Assembly (NCBI RefSeq): GCF_005925325.1
Contig: NZ_SRMP01000006.1
Location: 1-64,000, forward strand
Source: Pedobacter helvus
Lineage (GTDB): Bacteria; Bacteroidota; Bacteroidia; Sphingobacteriales; Sphingobacteriaceae
Reading direction: 5' to 3'
Length of the DNA stretch: 64,000 bases
The translations under genes and the position numbers were made by a program. How positions within the stretch are numbered: position 1 is the first letter of the stretch; each line of letters starts with the position of its first letter. Positions 25,729-35,354 of the stretch are shown here, piece after piece. A model generated the notes under the pieces. It was not told where the DNA came from and ran no database searches. It saw only the letters and a program-made list of their open reading frames with translations.

Positions 25729-28700
25729 ATGAAAATATCAGACTACGCAGTAAAAAATTATCAGTTTACCTTAATTATGGTATTGATGGTGATGGCTTTG
25801 GGGATCACCACTGTTTTAAATATGCCAAGAGCCGAAGACCCAGATATGAATCCGCCGAACTTTCCGGTAGTGGTGGTTTATCCTGGGGCTAGCCCAAAAG
25901 ATATGGAAGAGCTGGTAGTGAAGCCACTCGAAAAACGTATCTATGGCTTGGACGATATCAAGAGCATCAAAACTACCATTAGGGATGGCTTAATGGTGGC
26001 CATTGTAGAGTATAAATATGGTGTAAATGTAGACGACAAATATCAGGAGCTGGTAAGAGAAATCAATAGCGAGCGACCTAATTTGCCGCAGGAAATTTAT
26101 GCAATGGATGTGCAGAAGATCTCACCTTCTGATGTGAATATTCTACAAGTGGCACTGGTTTCTGAGAATGCTTCGAGAGATAAATTGAAAGCTGCTGCGG
26201 AGGAACTTCAGGATCAGTTGGAGAAAATTCCGGCGTTAAAAAATGTTGAGATTGTTGGTCTTCCAGATCAGTTGGTTAAGGTTGATTTGGATTTGGAAAA
26301 ACTGGCCTTATTACGCATTCCGGTTACTCAAATCGCCAATGCGATACAGAGCGAGGTGGCCAATATTCCGGGAGGAAGTATTGATGCTGGCACTAAGTCT
26401 TTCAATATCAAAACCAGCGGTAACTATCAAAGTATTGATGAAATTAGAAATACCATTGTAGCTAGTGCTGGCGGAAAAAATACCACGCTTAAAGATGTGG
26501 CCAATGTATATTTCGATTATTCTCAAGATAAACACATTACACGTTTAAATGGCTTTAGAACTGTATTTGTGGTGGCTGCCCAGAAAGTTGGTGGTAACAT
26601 TACACAAACGCAGGAAGCTTATTTGCCAGTTTTAGATGCTTTCAAAAAGACTTTGCCAAGCAACATAGATCAGCAGGTGATGTTTGATCAGGCAGATAAT
26701 GTGAACAATCGTTTAGGCGGCTTGGGTGTAGATTTTGGTATTGCCATTTGTTTGGTGCTCATTACTTTGCTGCCTTTGGGTACACGAGCTTCTTTAGTGG
26801 TAATGGTTTCCATTCCGCTATCGTTGGCTATTGGCATCATCCTCATTAATCTTTTGGGTTTCAGTTTAAATCAATTGAGTATAGTTGGATTGGTGGTTTC
26901 CTTAGGTTTATTGGTTGATGATAGCATTGTAGTAGTGGAAAATATTGAGCGATGGATGCGTGATGGACACAACCGTTTAACCGCAACACTGAAGGCTACT
27001 AAACAAATTGGTCTGGCGGTAGTCGGTTGTACGGCTACTTTAGTAATCGCTTTTATGCCTTTAATGTTTATGCCCGAAGCTTCGGGTGAGTTCATCAGAA
27101 GTTTGCCTGTTGCTGTAATTTGTTCAGTTATTGCTTCGATGTTGGTAGCTCTAACGGTAGTACCATTTTTATCGAGCAAGCTATTAAAACCTCATGCTGA
27201 TGCTAATGGAAATATAGTTTTAAGAACTTTGCAGAAGATTATCCACGGCTCTTATGCTAAATTGTTGGATAAAGCACTGCACAGGCCTTACCTAACTATC
27301 TTAATTGGGGTGGTTGTTTTTGCGGGCTCGTTGGCACTCATTCCGGTAATTGGTTTTAGTTTATTTCCAGCGTCAGAGAAACCACAGTTTTTAATCACTG
27401 TTTCTACGCCTCTACAATCTAATTTGAAGTACACCGATTCTATAGCGAAACAGATTGAAAAAGAAATTAAAGAAATACCAGAGGTAAAATACTTTGCTTC
27501 TAACGTTGGCAAAGGTAATCCGAGGATCTATTATAATTTGTTGCAGACTAACGAACGTACCGATTTTGCTGAGATTTTCGTGTTGTTGCATCAAGATGTA
27601 AGGGCCGATAAAAAAGTAGAGCTCATTGAGAAACTGAGAGCGAAATGGTCGCCGTATTTAGGTGCAAAAGTAGAGGTAAAAGATTTTGAGCAAGGTCAGC
27701 CAATTATCTCTCCGGTAGAAGTTCGTGTATTTGGAGAAGATTTAGATACACTTCGGAAACTGGCTGGTCAGGTAGAAAATCTACTGTTAAAAACTGAGGG
27801 AACCATCTACACGAACAATCCTCTTAAAAATCTGAAGTCGGATATCAAAGTGGAAATTAATAAGGAGAAAGCTTTGGCATTAGGTGTGCCAATGGTAAAT
27901 ATAGATCGTACGGTAAGGATGGCACTTGCTGGTTTTGAGGTGGGAAAATTCCTTAATCCGAAATCTAGTGGCGATGATTACAATATCTTGCTGACCACGA
28001 AGTATTCTTCAACCCCTAACTTAAATGTATTTGATAACCTGTACGTAAACAATGTGCAGGGAACTTCAATTCCACTGTCGCAGTTGGCTAGTTTAAAACT
28101 CGAAACCTCTGCTTTGAGTATCAATCACCAAAATAAGGTGCGCACTATTTCGGTAAACTCTTTTGTGCAAAAAGGTTATTTGAACGATAAGGTAATTAAG
28201 GATGTAGAAACGCAAATGGCTAAAATGAAACTACCAACTGGTTATCATTTCGAAATGGGCGGAGAGGTAGAAAGCCGCAACCAATCGTTTGGAGGTTTCG
28301 GTAGCATTATTTTGGTAACGCTGTTCATGTTCATTGCGGTATTGGTGCTAGAGTTCAAAACTTTCAAAAGTACTTTGATTGTGCTTTCGGTAATTCCTTT
28401 GGGTATTGTTGGAGCCGTATTGGCCTTAATGGTTACTGGCAATTCACTATCTTTTGTGGCAACTATTGGTATTGTAGCATTAGCAGGCATCGAGGTTAAA
28501 AATACCATTCTTCTGGTTGATTTTACCAATCAGCTGAGGGCCGAAGGAAAGGAACTTAACGAAGCAATTGAAGAAGCGGGAGAGGTTCGTTTCTTGCCTA
28601 TCATCCTCACTTCGTTAACTGCAATTGGAGGTTTATTGCCTATTGCGATGTCTAGCAATCCTTTAATTTCGCCTCTGGCCATTGTAATGATTGGTGGTTT

Positions 28701-28785
28701 AATAAGCTCAACCTTGTTATCGAGGATTATTACACCAGTGGTTTATAAATTGATGCCACCAAAAATTGAGAAAGCGGAAGATTAA
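25729..28785 (+). CDS. Efflux RND transporter permease subunit
   Basis: 1018 aa inner-membrane proton-driven pump, the right length for an AcrB/MdtB/heavy-metal type RND protein. First helix at about 10-28, then a large periplasmic domain, a helix bundle (about 335-540), a second periplasmic domain and the last bundle (about 855-1010). The proton-relay Asp pair is Asp397-Asp398 (GLLVDDSIVVVEN). The periplasmic part starts with MPRAEDPDMNPPNFPVVVVYPGASP, the usual opening of HAE-type pumps. Substrates cannot be predicted; drugs or small hydrophobes are likely with a TetR regulator. The operon ends in a terminator at 28812. Confidence 0.95.
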   Translation: MKISDYAVKNYQFTLIMVLMVMALGITTVLNMPRAEDPDMNPPNFPVVVVYPGASPKDMEELVVKPLEKRIYGLDDIKSIKTTIRDGLMVAIVEYKYGVNVDDKYQELVREINSERPNLPQEIYAMDVQKISPSDVNILQVALVSENASRDKLKAAAEELQDQLEKIPALKNVEIVGLPDQLVKVDLDLEKLALLRIPVTQIANAIQSEVANIPGGSIDAGTKSFNIKTSGNYQSIDEIRNTIVASAGGKNTTLKDVANVYFDYSQDKHITRLNGFRTVFVVAAQKVGGNITQTQEAYLPVLDAFKKTLPSNIDQQVMFDQADNVNNRLGGLGVDFGIAICLVLITLLPLGTRASLVVMVSIPLSLAIGIILINLLGFSLNQLSIVGLVVSLGLLVDDSIVVVENIERWMRDGHNRLTATLKATKQIGLAVVGCTATLVIAFMPLMFMPEASGEFIRSLPVAVICSVIASMLVALTVVPFLSSKLLKPHADANGNIVLRTLQKIIHGSYAKLLDKALHRPYLTILIGVVVFAGSLALIPVIGFSLFPASEKPQFLITVSTPLQSNLKYTDSIAKQIEKEIKEIPEVKYFASNVGKGNPRIYYNLLQTNERTDFAEIFVLLHQDVRADKKVELIEKLRAKWSPYLGAKVEVKDFEQGQPIISPVEVRVFGEDLDTLRKLAGQVENLLLKTEGTIYTNNPLKNLKSDIKVEINKEKALALGVPMVNIDRTVRMALAGFEVGKFLNPKSSGDDYNILLTTKYSSTPNLNVFDNLYVNNVQGTSIPLSQLASLKLETSALSINHQNKVRTISVNSFVQKGYLNDKVIKDVETQMAKMKLPTGYHFEMGGEVESRNQSFGGFGSIILVTLFMFIAVLVLEFKTFKSTLIVLSVIPLGIVGAVLALMVTGNSLSFVATIGIVALAGIEVKNTILLVDFTNQLRAEGKELNEAIEEAGEVRFLPIILTSLTAIGGLLPIAMSSNPLISPLAIVMIGGLISSTLLSRIITPVVYKLMPPKIEKAED

Positions 28786-28811
28786 AGTTGAAAATTTTGA
28801 CTTTGTTTTAT

Positions 28812-28854
28812 AAATAATTTAGCCTTTGATGTTGTGTCAAAGGCTAAATTATTT
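28812..28854 (+). terminator. Terminator of the tetR-RND operon
   Basis: A perfect 18-bp stem: AAATAATTTAGCCTTTGA (28812-28829) against its complement at 28837-28854, with a 7-nt loop. A family B repeat (28856-28883) begins directly after it. Confidence 0.88.
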
Positions 28855-28855
28855 C

Positions 28856-28883
28856 CGTCACCCTGAATTTATTTTAGGGTCAG
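28856..28883 (+). repeat. Dispersed repeat family B, short copy
   Basis: CGTCACCCTGAATTTATTTT followed by AGGGTCAG, with CCCTGAA/TTTAGGG self-pairing. It matches the left end of the element at 6491. Confidence 0.6.
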
Positions 28884-28934
28884 TGCAAATAGTGAAACTT
28901 ATCAAGTAAATCAATATAAAAATATATCAGACTA

Positions 28935-30074
28935 TTATCTCTCGCTTCGTTCTTCCATATTTAAATCGGTATCAAACGGACTTTTGGTGAACGGATAAAT
29001 AGACTGTTTGATGAAACCCTTTGGATATGAAGCTTCATGTACACCTGTTCCTGCTGGCCATTTTTTATCCGGCAAATAGTAGGTGCCAAACATCATGTCA
29101 ATAAAAGGGAAAATAGAGGCGAAGTTGTGTCCGTAATATTTAGGGTCTTCGCAGTGGTGCCAATGGTGGTATTGCGGTGTAGTGAAAATGTACTTAATAA
29201 AGCCAAAGTTGATGCGGGTATTGGCATGAATTAATACCGCATGGATGGCAATAAATACAATATAGACGTTAAACACAGTAGATGAAAATCCCAAGATGTA
29301 AAGCGGGATGAACGTCATCGCTCTGGTGAAAAAGATATCGATAAAATGTGTCCTACTTCCGGCCAACCAATCCATGTTTTGTGTAGAATGATGGATAGAA
29401 TGGAAGCGCCACAAATATACCCTGCTATGGAAAGTTCTGTGTGCCCAATATTGAAACAGATCGGTGGTGAAAAAAGCTAAAAACAAAGCTACTATAAAAG
29501 GTAAGCCTTGTACCCAAGCGTGCAGGTTTTCTAAGCCAATCCAGCCAAAGAATAAAACAGCGGGTTTTTGCGTTACAATGCCAAAAAACTGTATAAACAG
29601 GTGGCTAATTACAAAATAGGTTAAATCGGTACGCCATTCTTCATGAAACTTGGTTTGTGATTTGTTTTTTGGAAAAAATAGCTCCAGAGGAACGAAGATA
29701 GCAACCATTAGCAATAAGTCTAAGATCATCCAATCTAAACCAAAATGCCAGTCGGTTTTTACCACATCTCTTCCATTTAAAGTTAATGCACCTAAAATAA
29801 TCGCTAATCCGGTGATAGAAGTTCCTATCAAAGCCAGTTTTACTTTTTTGCTTAGAAGTAGGCTTAAAGCAGCGAAGAAAAATGAAGCAATTACCCCAAA
29901 AATCATCAAGGCCTCCGCTATTGCTTTAGTATAAACTTCTCTAAATTCTGGTGTGGTTAATTGTTCTGGATATCTAAAGCAAAATACAGCTAAGAGTACC
30001 AGCACCGCTAAGAAAATGGAAAGATATCCGCTTATTTGTCCTTGTCCTACTTTGAGACGTTTATTTGTAGTCAT
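28935..30074 (-). CDS. Sterol desaturase / fatty acid hydroxylase family membrane protein
   Basis: 379 aa from the ATG at 30074 (MTTNKRLKVGQGQ); eight further codons upstream lack a start context. Di-iron membrane oxygenase: four to six hydrophobic helices, then the histidine clusters HRTFH (about 216-220), HSIHHS (about 228-233) and HHWHH (about 307-311). A YGHNFASIFPFIDMMFGTYY block follows. This is the pattern of the FA_hydroxylase family (sterol desaturase, C-5 hydroxylases, alkylglycerol monooxygenase). In Bacteroidota such enzymes may modify carotenoids, sphingolipids or hopanoid-like lipids; the substrate here is unknown. Divergent from lpxK. Confidence 0.88.
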   Translation of the reverse strand: MTTNKRLKVGQGQISGYLSIFLAVLVLLAVFCFRYPEQLTTPEFREVYTKAIAEALMIFGVIASFFFAALSLLLSKKVKLALIGTSITGLAIILGALTLNGRDVVKTDWHFGLDWMILDLLLMVAIFVPLELFFPKNKSQTKFHEEWRTDLTYFVISHLFIQFFGIVTQKPAVLFFGWIGLENLHAWVQGLPFIVALFLAFFTTDLFQYWAHRTFHSRVYLWRFHSIHHSTQNMDWLAGSRTHFIDIFFTRAMTFIPLYILGFSSTVFNVYIVFIAIHAVLIHANTRINFGFIKYIFTTPQYHHWHHCEDPKYYGHNFASIFPFIDMMFGTYYLPDKKWPAGTGVHEASYPKGFIKQSIYPFTKSPFDTDLNMEERSER

Positions 30075-30223
30075 GTTTAGGTTATTTTCAAATTTCAATA
30101 TTAGCGAAAATGAAGCAAATTTTTTAAGCCTTTGAAATTAACATTACACTAAAAAAGTGTAGACTTAGCTAAAATAAAGCAATATTGTTAGAGCGAAATC
30201 TCAAGCAATAGGCAAATATTCAG

Positions 30224-30231
30224 TAGTTTTG
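30224..30231 (+). promoter_or_regulatory. -7 box TAGTTTTG before lpxK
   Basis: A perfect TAnnTTTG only 10 bases before the lpxK ATG, so the transcript leader would be very short (about 5 nt or less). Confidence 0.4.
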
Positions 30232-30241
30232 CGCTAATTGT

Positions 30242-31303
30242 ATGCTAAAATACCTACGTCTTTTACTGTTGCCATTTAACGTGATCTATGCCTCGGTGGT
30301 ATTTGTGCGCAATAAGTTTTTTGATTGGGGTGTTCTGCGATCTACCAGTTTCGATATGCCAATTATTTGCGTGGGTAATTTAGCCGTAGGCGGATCGGGT
30401 AAAACACCAACTACAGAATATTTAGTGCGGTTACTGAGTGGGTATAAGGTGGCTATTTTAAGCAGGGGCTATGGTAGAAAAACTAAAGGTTTTGTTTTAG
30501 CTAATGATACCTCGACAGCAGAAACGATAGGCGATGAGCCTCTACAATATTATCGAAAATTCAAGAATGTTACTGTTGCGGTTTGTGAAGACAGGGTGGC
30601 TGGTATCCGAAAATTGAAAGAAGATCATGAAGTAATTTTACTAGACGATGCCTATCAGCATCGTAAAGTGAAAGCTGGTTTTAACATACTGCTTTTTGAG
30701 TTTTCAAAAATCACGAGTTTTCAAATATTAATGCCGGCCGGAAATTTGCGTGAAACTTTTGCTGGCGTTAAAAGAGCGCAAGTAGTGTTAATTACCAAGT
30801 CTCCATCAGAGATTACAGATGTAGCTAAGACTGAAATTTCAAATAAACTTCAGTTAAAAACTCAGCAGGATTTGGCCTATGCCCGTATTGGATATCAAAG
30901 ACTAAAGCATCTTTATTCGGGAGAAGAAATTGATTTTTCTCTAAATCAAGAAGTGTTTTTGCTGACAGGTATTGCCAATCCAGAACCGTTAAAGCAGTAT
31001 TTGGTAAGTAAAAAAGTGAAGGTTTATTCTTTCGAGTATCCCGATCATCATCGTTTTACGGAGAAAGAAATTGAGGCTTTAGTTGGATCTTTCCAAAACC
31101 ATCCTGCTAAGGAAAAAATCATTGTAACAACAGAAAAAGACGGACAACGTTTATTAAATGATAAATTAAGAGATTTACTGTTAAATTTGCCTGTATATTA
31201 TCTGCCAATTGCTAATGAAATTAACGCAGCTGATAAGAGCAGATTTGACCAAAAAATATTAGACTATGTTGCAAGCGCTAAACGATTCGATAAAATACAT
31301 TAA
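30242..31303 (+). CDS. lpxK: Tetraacyldisaccharide 4'-kinase
   Basis: 353 aa. Phosphorylates the 4' position of the lipid A disaccharide at the inner face of the cytoplasmic membrane. An N-terminal hydrophobic helix (about 4-24) precedes the P-loop GNLAVGGSGKTPT (45-57), then SRGYGRKTKGF, GDEPLQYYRKF, VILLDDAYQHRKV and MPAGNLRE, the standard LpxK blocks. The 3' end overlaps the pnp gene by 38 bp in another frame. It belongs to an operon lpxK-pnp-porin, which mixes envelope and nucleoside functions. Confidence 0.95.
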   Translation: MLKYLRLLLLPFNVIYASVVFVRNKFFDWGVLRSTSFDMPIICVGNLAVGGSGKTPTTEYLVRLLSGYKVAILSRGYGRKTKGFVLANDTSTAETIGDEPLQYYRKFKNVTVAVCEDRVAGIRKLKEDHEVILLDDAYQHRKVKAGFNILLFEFSKITSFQILMPAGNLRETFAGVKRAQVVLITKSPSEITDVAKTEISNKLQLKTQQDLAYARIGYQRLKHLYSGEEIDFSLNQEVFLLTGIANPEPLKQYLVSKKVKVYSFEYPDHHRFTEKEIEALVGSFQNHPAKEKIIVTTEKDGQRLLNDKLRDLLLNLPVYYLPIANEINAADKSRFDQKILDYVASAKRFDKIH

Positions 31304-32081
31304 AAATAAAATAGGGGAGTTTCAGCCAGAAATAGGTATTGTTTTAGGCACGGGCTTAGGTGGTTTGGTGAATGAAATTGAGGTGCAACATAGCATTATG
31401 TATTCAAGCATTCCTAATTTTCCAATTTCTACTTTAGAGTTTCACTCTGGTAAATTAATTTTTGGAACGCTAAAAGGCAAGAAAGTTATCGCAATGCAAG
31501 GCCGGTTACATTTTTACGAAGGCTACAGCATGCAGCAAATTACTTTTCCGATTAGGGCAATGAAGTTATTGGGTATCAAGTATCTTTTGGTTTCTAATGC
31601 TGCGGGTTCTTTAAACCCCGAGTTTAAAAAAGGTGATCTAATGATCATTAACGATCATATCAATTTACAGCCAGAAAGTCCGTTGAGAGGTTTGAATAAC
31701 GAGGATTTTGGGCCACGTTTTCCAGACATGAGCCAGCCTTATAATAAAGAATTAATTGCAAAAGGGTTAAAAATTGCTCAAGATGAAAATATTAACTGCC
31801 ATCAGGGCGTTTATGTATCGGTAACAGGACCAAACCTCGAAACTAAAGCAGAATATAAGTATTTGCGTATCATAGGTGGCGATGCTGTTGGAATGAGCAC
31901 TGTACCCGAAGTAATTGTAGCCAACCACATGAGTATACCCGTTTTTGCGATTTCTGTTTTAACAGATGAAGGTTTCCCCGAAGACTTGCAACCTGTAAGT
32001 TTGGAAGAAATTATTGAAACTGCTGCTAAAGCAGAACCTAAAATGACAAAAATTTTAAGTCAGCTTATTTCAACTCTATAA
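31266..32081 (+). CDS. Purine nucleoside phosphorylase (class I, trimeric type)
   Basis: 271 aa. Splits purine nucleosides with phosphate to base and ribose-1-phosphate. Motifs of the PunA/human-type family: GIVLGTGLGGL (24-34), MQGRLHFYEGYS (about 78-89), VSNAAGSLNPEFKKGDLMIINDHINL (about 112-137) and VTGPNLETKAEY. The start at 31266 lies inside lpxK; no later ATG precedes the conserved phosphate loop, so the 38-bp overlap is real. The stop overlaps the next ATG by one base (TAATG). Confidence 0.95.
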   Translation: MLQALNDSIKYIKNKIGEFQPEIGIVLGTGLGGLVNEIEVQHSIMYSSIPNFPISTLEFHSGKLIFGTLKGKKVIAMQGRLHFYEGYSMQQITFPIRAMKLLGIKYLLVSNAAGSLNPEFKKGDLMIINDHINLQPESPLRGLNNEDFGPRFPDMSQPYNKELIAKGLKIAQDENINCHQGVYVSVTGPNLETKAEYKYLRIIGGDAVGMSTVPEVIVANHMSIPVFAISVLTDEGFPEDLQPVSLEEIIETAAKAEPKMTKILSQLISTL

Positions 32082-34099
32082 TGCAGAAAATATTTGTAGC
32101 TGTACTTTTCTTTTTGTTTTTAGGCTTTGTAAATGCTTTTGATTCGATTGCGCAAGATTTAAAAACAACTATTGCCGGTAATAAGGAATTAGACTCGTTG
32201 CGTAAAAAGGAGCAGATGGGAAAGGACTCGGTGATATTTACTTCTAAGTATATTCGTTATACCACAAAAAAACTTACTAAAGACAGCATACAAACAGTTC
32301 CATTGGATACCACGTTAACAGGTATCCAAAATTTTAGTCCAATAGCGCAACCACGTAGACCTACGGTAGGTACTGGTTTGGTTGGTTTGGCGGCCACACC
32401 TTTATTATTTGAACCTTTAAAAACCATTGGTTTTGATGCGGGTTTCCATTCGCTAGACATGTATAAGTTCACTCACGATGACATCAAGTTTTACAGGGCT
32501 AGGTCTCCGTTTACAAGCTTATCATACATCAGTGCTGGTGATAATGTGCAATTGCTTAAAATTATCCATTCCCAAAATATCAAACCTAATTGGAATTTCG
32601 GAGCCAATTTTAATCGTATTGGCGCAAATGGTTTCTATAAACACCAACGTGGCGATGTATTGAACGGAACTTTATTTACCTGGTATCAAACTAAAAACAA
32701 ACGCTACAATATTTGGGTAGACGCTGTTTTTAACACCATGAAAGCACAAGAAAACGGGTCTATTTTGAAAGATACAATTATCTTTAATAAGGGCGGGAAT
32801 AATTTGGTCACAAAGGAAGCAGAACCTGTTAGGTTAAATACTGCCCGTCAGCTTTATCGCGACAACTCTTTTATGATTAGGCAAAGTTATTTTGTTGGAC
32901 GTATAGACAGTACAAAAAATAGCACCACGCAGAACATACTGCCAACCAATAAAGTTACCCATACTTTTGCCTACACCAATAGTTCATTTAGCTTTAAAAA
33001 AGATGAAGCCGACGAAAATGGTGTGTTGCCTGCAATTGCTGTTTCCGATTTGGTTTTTACTAATGATACTACCAATGTAAAGCACATTCAGAACGAGTTT
33101 ATCTATAGTTTTTTTTTAAGAGCTAAGAGTAGTAGCATCATTAAAAACGAATTGAAGATAGATGCCGGGATTAGAAACGACATCTACAGCTTTAAGCAAC
33201 AAGTATTACAAAGAGACACAAGCATTTTCTTTAATCGTAATTTTAATACACAGAACTCAACTTTATTGGGAGCAATAGGTTATCGTTTCAGTGATAAGGT
33301 AGATGTCAATCTTAATGTTCAGCAAATTTTTCAGGGTCGTAACGCTGGTGATTATCTTTATGAAGCCAATAGCAATTTTGCTTTAAGCGAAAAAACGGGT
33401 AAGATTGTGATGAGTGCATATACCCAAAATAAATCGCCAGAAGAGATATTCAACCGTTATTATGGCAACCATTACCAGTGGGATAAAAGAAGTGATTTTT
33501 CTAGAACTAAGACCACCAATTTTACTTTTGCATATAATAACAGCTTCTTAAAGTTAGATGCAAGCGCTTCCTATTATCTGATCAGCAATCATCTTTATTT
33601 CGTTCCTTCAACTACATTAGACAGGGCGATTGTTCCAGAGCAATTTAGTGGAGATATCAGTTTACTGCAGTTAAAGGTTGGTAAACAGGTAGATGCGGGA
33701 AGTTTCCATATCAATGCCTTCGGCGTTTATCAAAAAACAAATCAGCAGGATATATTGCGAACGCCAGAAGTCTATCTTTTCGGCAGTATCTACAAAGATC
33801 AAACGTTTTTTAAAACATTAAAAACTCAAATAGGGGTTGATATTTTTTATAATGATACTTACTTGGCGAAATCTTATTCTATCCCCGCAAGCCAATTTTA
33901 TAATGGCGATGACATCACTTTTAGCTCTAAGCCAATTGTAGATGCTTGGGTAAAAGTAGGTTTAAGAAGAGCTAACCTTTTTGCTAAATATCAGTATGTG
34001 AACCAAGGGTTGTTTAGCGGCGGCTACTATACAGTTAACCGATACCCAATGCCAGATCGTTTGCTTACTCTTGGCTTTACCTGGAATTTTTACGATTAA
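32081..34099 (+). CDS. Putative outer membrane porin (Porin_10 type)
   Basis: 672 aa. A signal peptide (about 1-25, VNAFDSIAQ) is followed by a linker with TTLTGIQNFSPIAQPRRP. A long beta-barrel then begins near residue 100 (LVGLAATPLLFEP, TSLSYISAGDNVQLL, IHSQNIKPNWNFGANFNRIGANGFY) and ends FTWNFYD. The block order fits the Bacteroidota putative porin family Porin_10. Ligand is unknown. It is translationally coupled to pnp (1-nt overlap). Its last 23 bases overlap the convergent DUF6157 gene. Confidence 0.88.
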   Translation: MQKIFVAVLFFLFLGFVNAFDSIAQDLKTTIAGNKELDSLRKKEQMGKDSVIFTSKYIRYTTKKLTKDSIQTVPLDTTLTGIQNFSPIAQPRRPTVGTGLVGLAATPLLFEPLKTIGFDAGFHSLDMYKFTHDDIKFYRARSPFTSLSYISAGDNVQLLKIIHSQNIKPNWNFGANFNRIGANGFYKHQRGDVLNGTLFTWYQTKNKRYNIWVDAVFNTMKAQENGSILKDTIIFNKGGNNLVTKEAEPVRLNTARQLYRDNSFMIRQSYFVGRIDSTKNSTTQNILPTNKVTHTFAYTNSSFSFKKDEADENGVLPAIAVSDLVFTNDTTNVKHIQNEFIYSFFLRAKSSSIIKNELKIDAGIRNDIYSFKQQVLQRDTSIFFNRNFNTQNSTLLGAIGYRFSDKVDVNLNVQQIFQGRNAGDYLYEANSNFALSEKTGKIVMSAYTQNKSPEEIFNRYYGNHYQWDKRSDFSRTKTTNFTFAYNNSFLKLDASASYYLISNHLYFVPSTTLDRAIVPEQFSGDISLLQLKVGKQVDAGSFHINAFGVYQKTNQQDILRTPEVYLFGSIYKDQTFFKTLKTQIGVDIFYNDTYLAKSYSIPASQFYNGDDITFSSKPIVDAWVKVGLRRANLFAKYQYVNQGLFSGGYYTVNRYPMPDRLLTLGFTWNFYD

Positions 34100-34511
34100 G
34101 CTTTTTAGCTTGCATAGCTTTAACCACTTTGGTGTCGGTTTGCTTAAGAAAGCTTTGATATTCTGGGGTATTGCAGCCGTACAAAGCAATTTTTCCTTCG
34201 GCGTTATGGTGAATGCCCCAGCCGTAACGCTTACCTAAGGCAGATGCTCGCAGGCATGCTTGTCCTTTGGAAAAGAAAATTCTCTTGGCTTCAGGTAATG
34301 CTGCTGCTGTAATTTCGTTACGTTGGGCGTGAACTGAAAACAACACCTCATCAGACGTATATTTGTAGGGGTTTTTACTGATCATTTCGAATTGTAAACC
34401 AGTTATAGTTTTGCCGCTACTTTTGTCTGCCGGGATTTCACCTTTAGCCGTTGTACTATCATCGGCAATAGCAATAAATGTATTTTGATAGTTGGTGGTG
34501 TGATTCTTCAT
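34077..34511 (-). CDS. DUF6157 family protein
   Basis: 144 aa from the ATG at 34511 (MKNHTTNYQNTFIAIADD). The frame runs 28 residues further up into the preceding gene, which is not expected. Conserved-looking blocks are TNYQNTFIAIADDS, GEIPADKSGK-like, HAQRNEIT, FFSKGQACLRASALGKRYGWGIHHN and KVVKAMQAKK near the end. The pattern matches the DUF6157 family of small cytosolic proteins whose function is not known. It is the last gene of a three-gene operon with a membrane protein and DUF4180. The 3' end overlaps the porin gene by 23 bp tail to tail. Confidence 0.75.
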   Translation of the reverse strand: MKNHTTNYQNTFIAIADDSTTAKGEIPADKSSGKTITGLQFEMISKNPYKYTSDEVLFSVHAQRNEITAAALPEAKRIFFSKGQACLRASALGKRYGWGIHHNAEGKIALYGCNTPEYQSFLKQTDTKVVKAMQAKKLNRKNSR

Positions 34512-34530
34512 TATCAATGAATATTGAAGG

Positions 34531-34950
34531 TTACTCCTCAAGCTTCGAACCTTTAGCAATCCTGCCTGCAAAGTATGCAACTGGTAAATATGCACCCGCT
34601 AAATCAACAAGGGTAAACCAGATAGGAGATGGAAGAATTACAATCATCCAAATACCGCCAAATAAAAAGAAAAAGCCAATAAGCATGCCTAATAATATTT
34701 TCTTAGTAGCAATTCTGGCAGCCACATAAGCGCCTATAAATGTGCCAACTGCATGCGCTAAAAAAGGAAATATGAAATGCTTGGGTTCGAATAAATGCAT
34801 GCTTGCTTTTAATCCTTCTTGTGTGGTTACGTCTACTCCATTTGGAGGAGGAATGATATTTCCACTAACCATAATGATAGCGCTATTCACCAAACCACCG
34901 AACACAATTCCTGCAATAACTGCAATGATATTTCTTAATATTGGATGCAT
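34531..34950 (-). CDS. Small multi-pass membrane protein of unknown function
   Basis: 139 aa with four hydrophobic segments: about 5-30 (IIAVIAGIVFGGLVNSAIIMV), 58-80, 83-105 (LLGMLIGFFFLFGGIWMIVIL) and 108-130. There is one long loop (about 33-55, PPPNGVDVTTQEGLKAS) with a His-Pro-rich junction. This layout is seen in uncharacterised Bacteroidota inner-membrane proteins; I do not recognise a named family. It lies 5 nt after the DUF4180 gene and 19 nt before the DUF6157 gene, so it belongs to their operon. Confidence 0.7.
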   Translation of the reverse strand: MHPILRNIIAVIAGIVFGGLVNSAIIMVSGNIIPPPNGVDVTTQEGLKASMHLFEPKHFIFPFLAHAVGTFIGAYVAARIATKKILLGMLIGFFFLFGGIWMIVILPSPIWFTLVDLAGAYLPVAYFAGRIAKGSKLEE

Positions 34951-34955
34951 ACTTC

Positions 34956-35306
34956 TTATTTTGAGAGTGCCTTAATTGCGTTTTCTTTTGAATTAAGGAA
35001 ATTGATTTTTCCTAGCTTATTGCTTTCGAAGATAAAGTCTTTGATGCTTTTGCTTTGATAGTTTTCGAAATTGCCTACTATGGCTAAGCTGACACGATAA
35101 TTTGAGAATTTTTGTAATATTTCTCCCGCTATTTTAGTGCTTAAATCGAAGAATTGAGGTGCGATATTTTTCTCATAAAGAATCGCTTTACTAAACCCTT
35201 GATAATAGATGTTACCAAGTAAGTCTGTGCCGTCTTCCACGTTCGTTATTATTAGATCTTCGGCAATTATTTCTGCAATACCGTTTTCAATTGATATTAT
35301 CTCCAT
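34956..35306 (-). CDS. DUF4180 family protein
   Basis: 116 aa from the ATG at 35306 (MEIISIENG), preferred over an upstream codon at 35360 that lies in terminator sequence. A small alpha/beta protein with the DUF4180 layout: EDLIITNVEDGTDLLGNIYYQG, KAILYEKNIAPQFFDLSTKIAGEILQKFSNYRVSLAIVGNFENY, SKSIKDFIFESNK. Function is not known; cytosolic, no metal or nucleotide motif seen. First gene of the three-gene operon running down to 34077. Confidence 0.8.
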   Translation of the reverse strand: MEIISIENGIAEIIAEDLIITNVEDGTDLLGNIYYQGFSKAILYEKNIAPQFFDLSTKIAGEILQKFSNYRVSLAIVGNFENYQSKSIKDFIFESNKLGKINFLNSKENAIKALSK

Positions 35307-35354
35307 AGTCAAATTTAAGGAAACGATGTGAACCAAGAGTGAATAAAATAAAAA

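Noticed and set aside
34077..35306. The three-gene DUF6157-membrane protein-DUF4180 operon as a toxin-antitoxin or defence system
   Set aside because: No nuclease, toxin or DNA-binding motif is visible, and the gene sizes and spacings are those of an ordinary operon.
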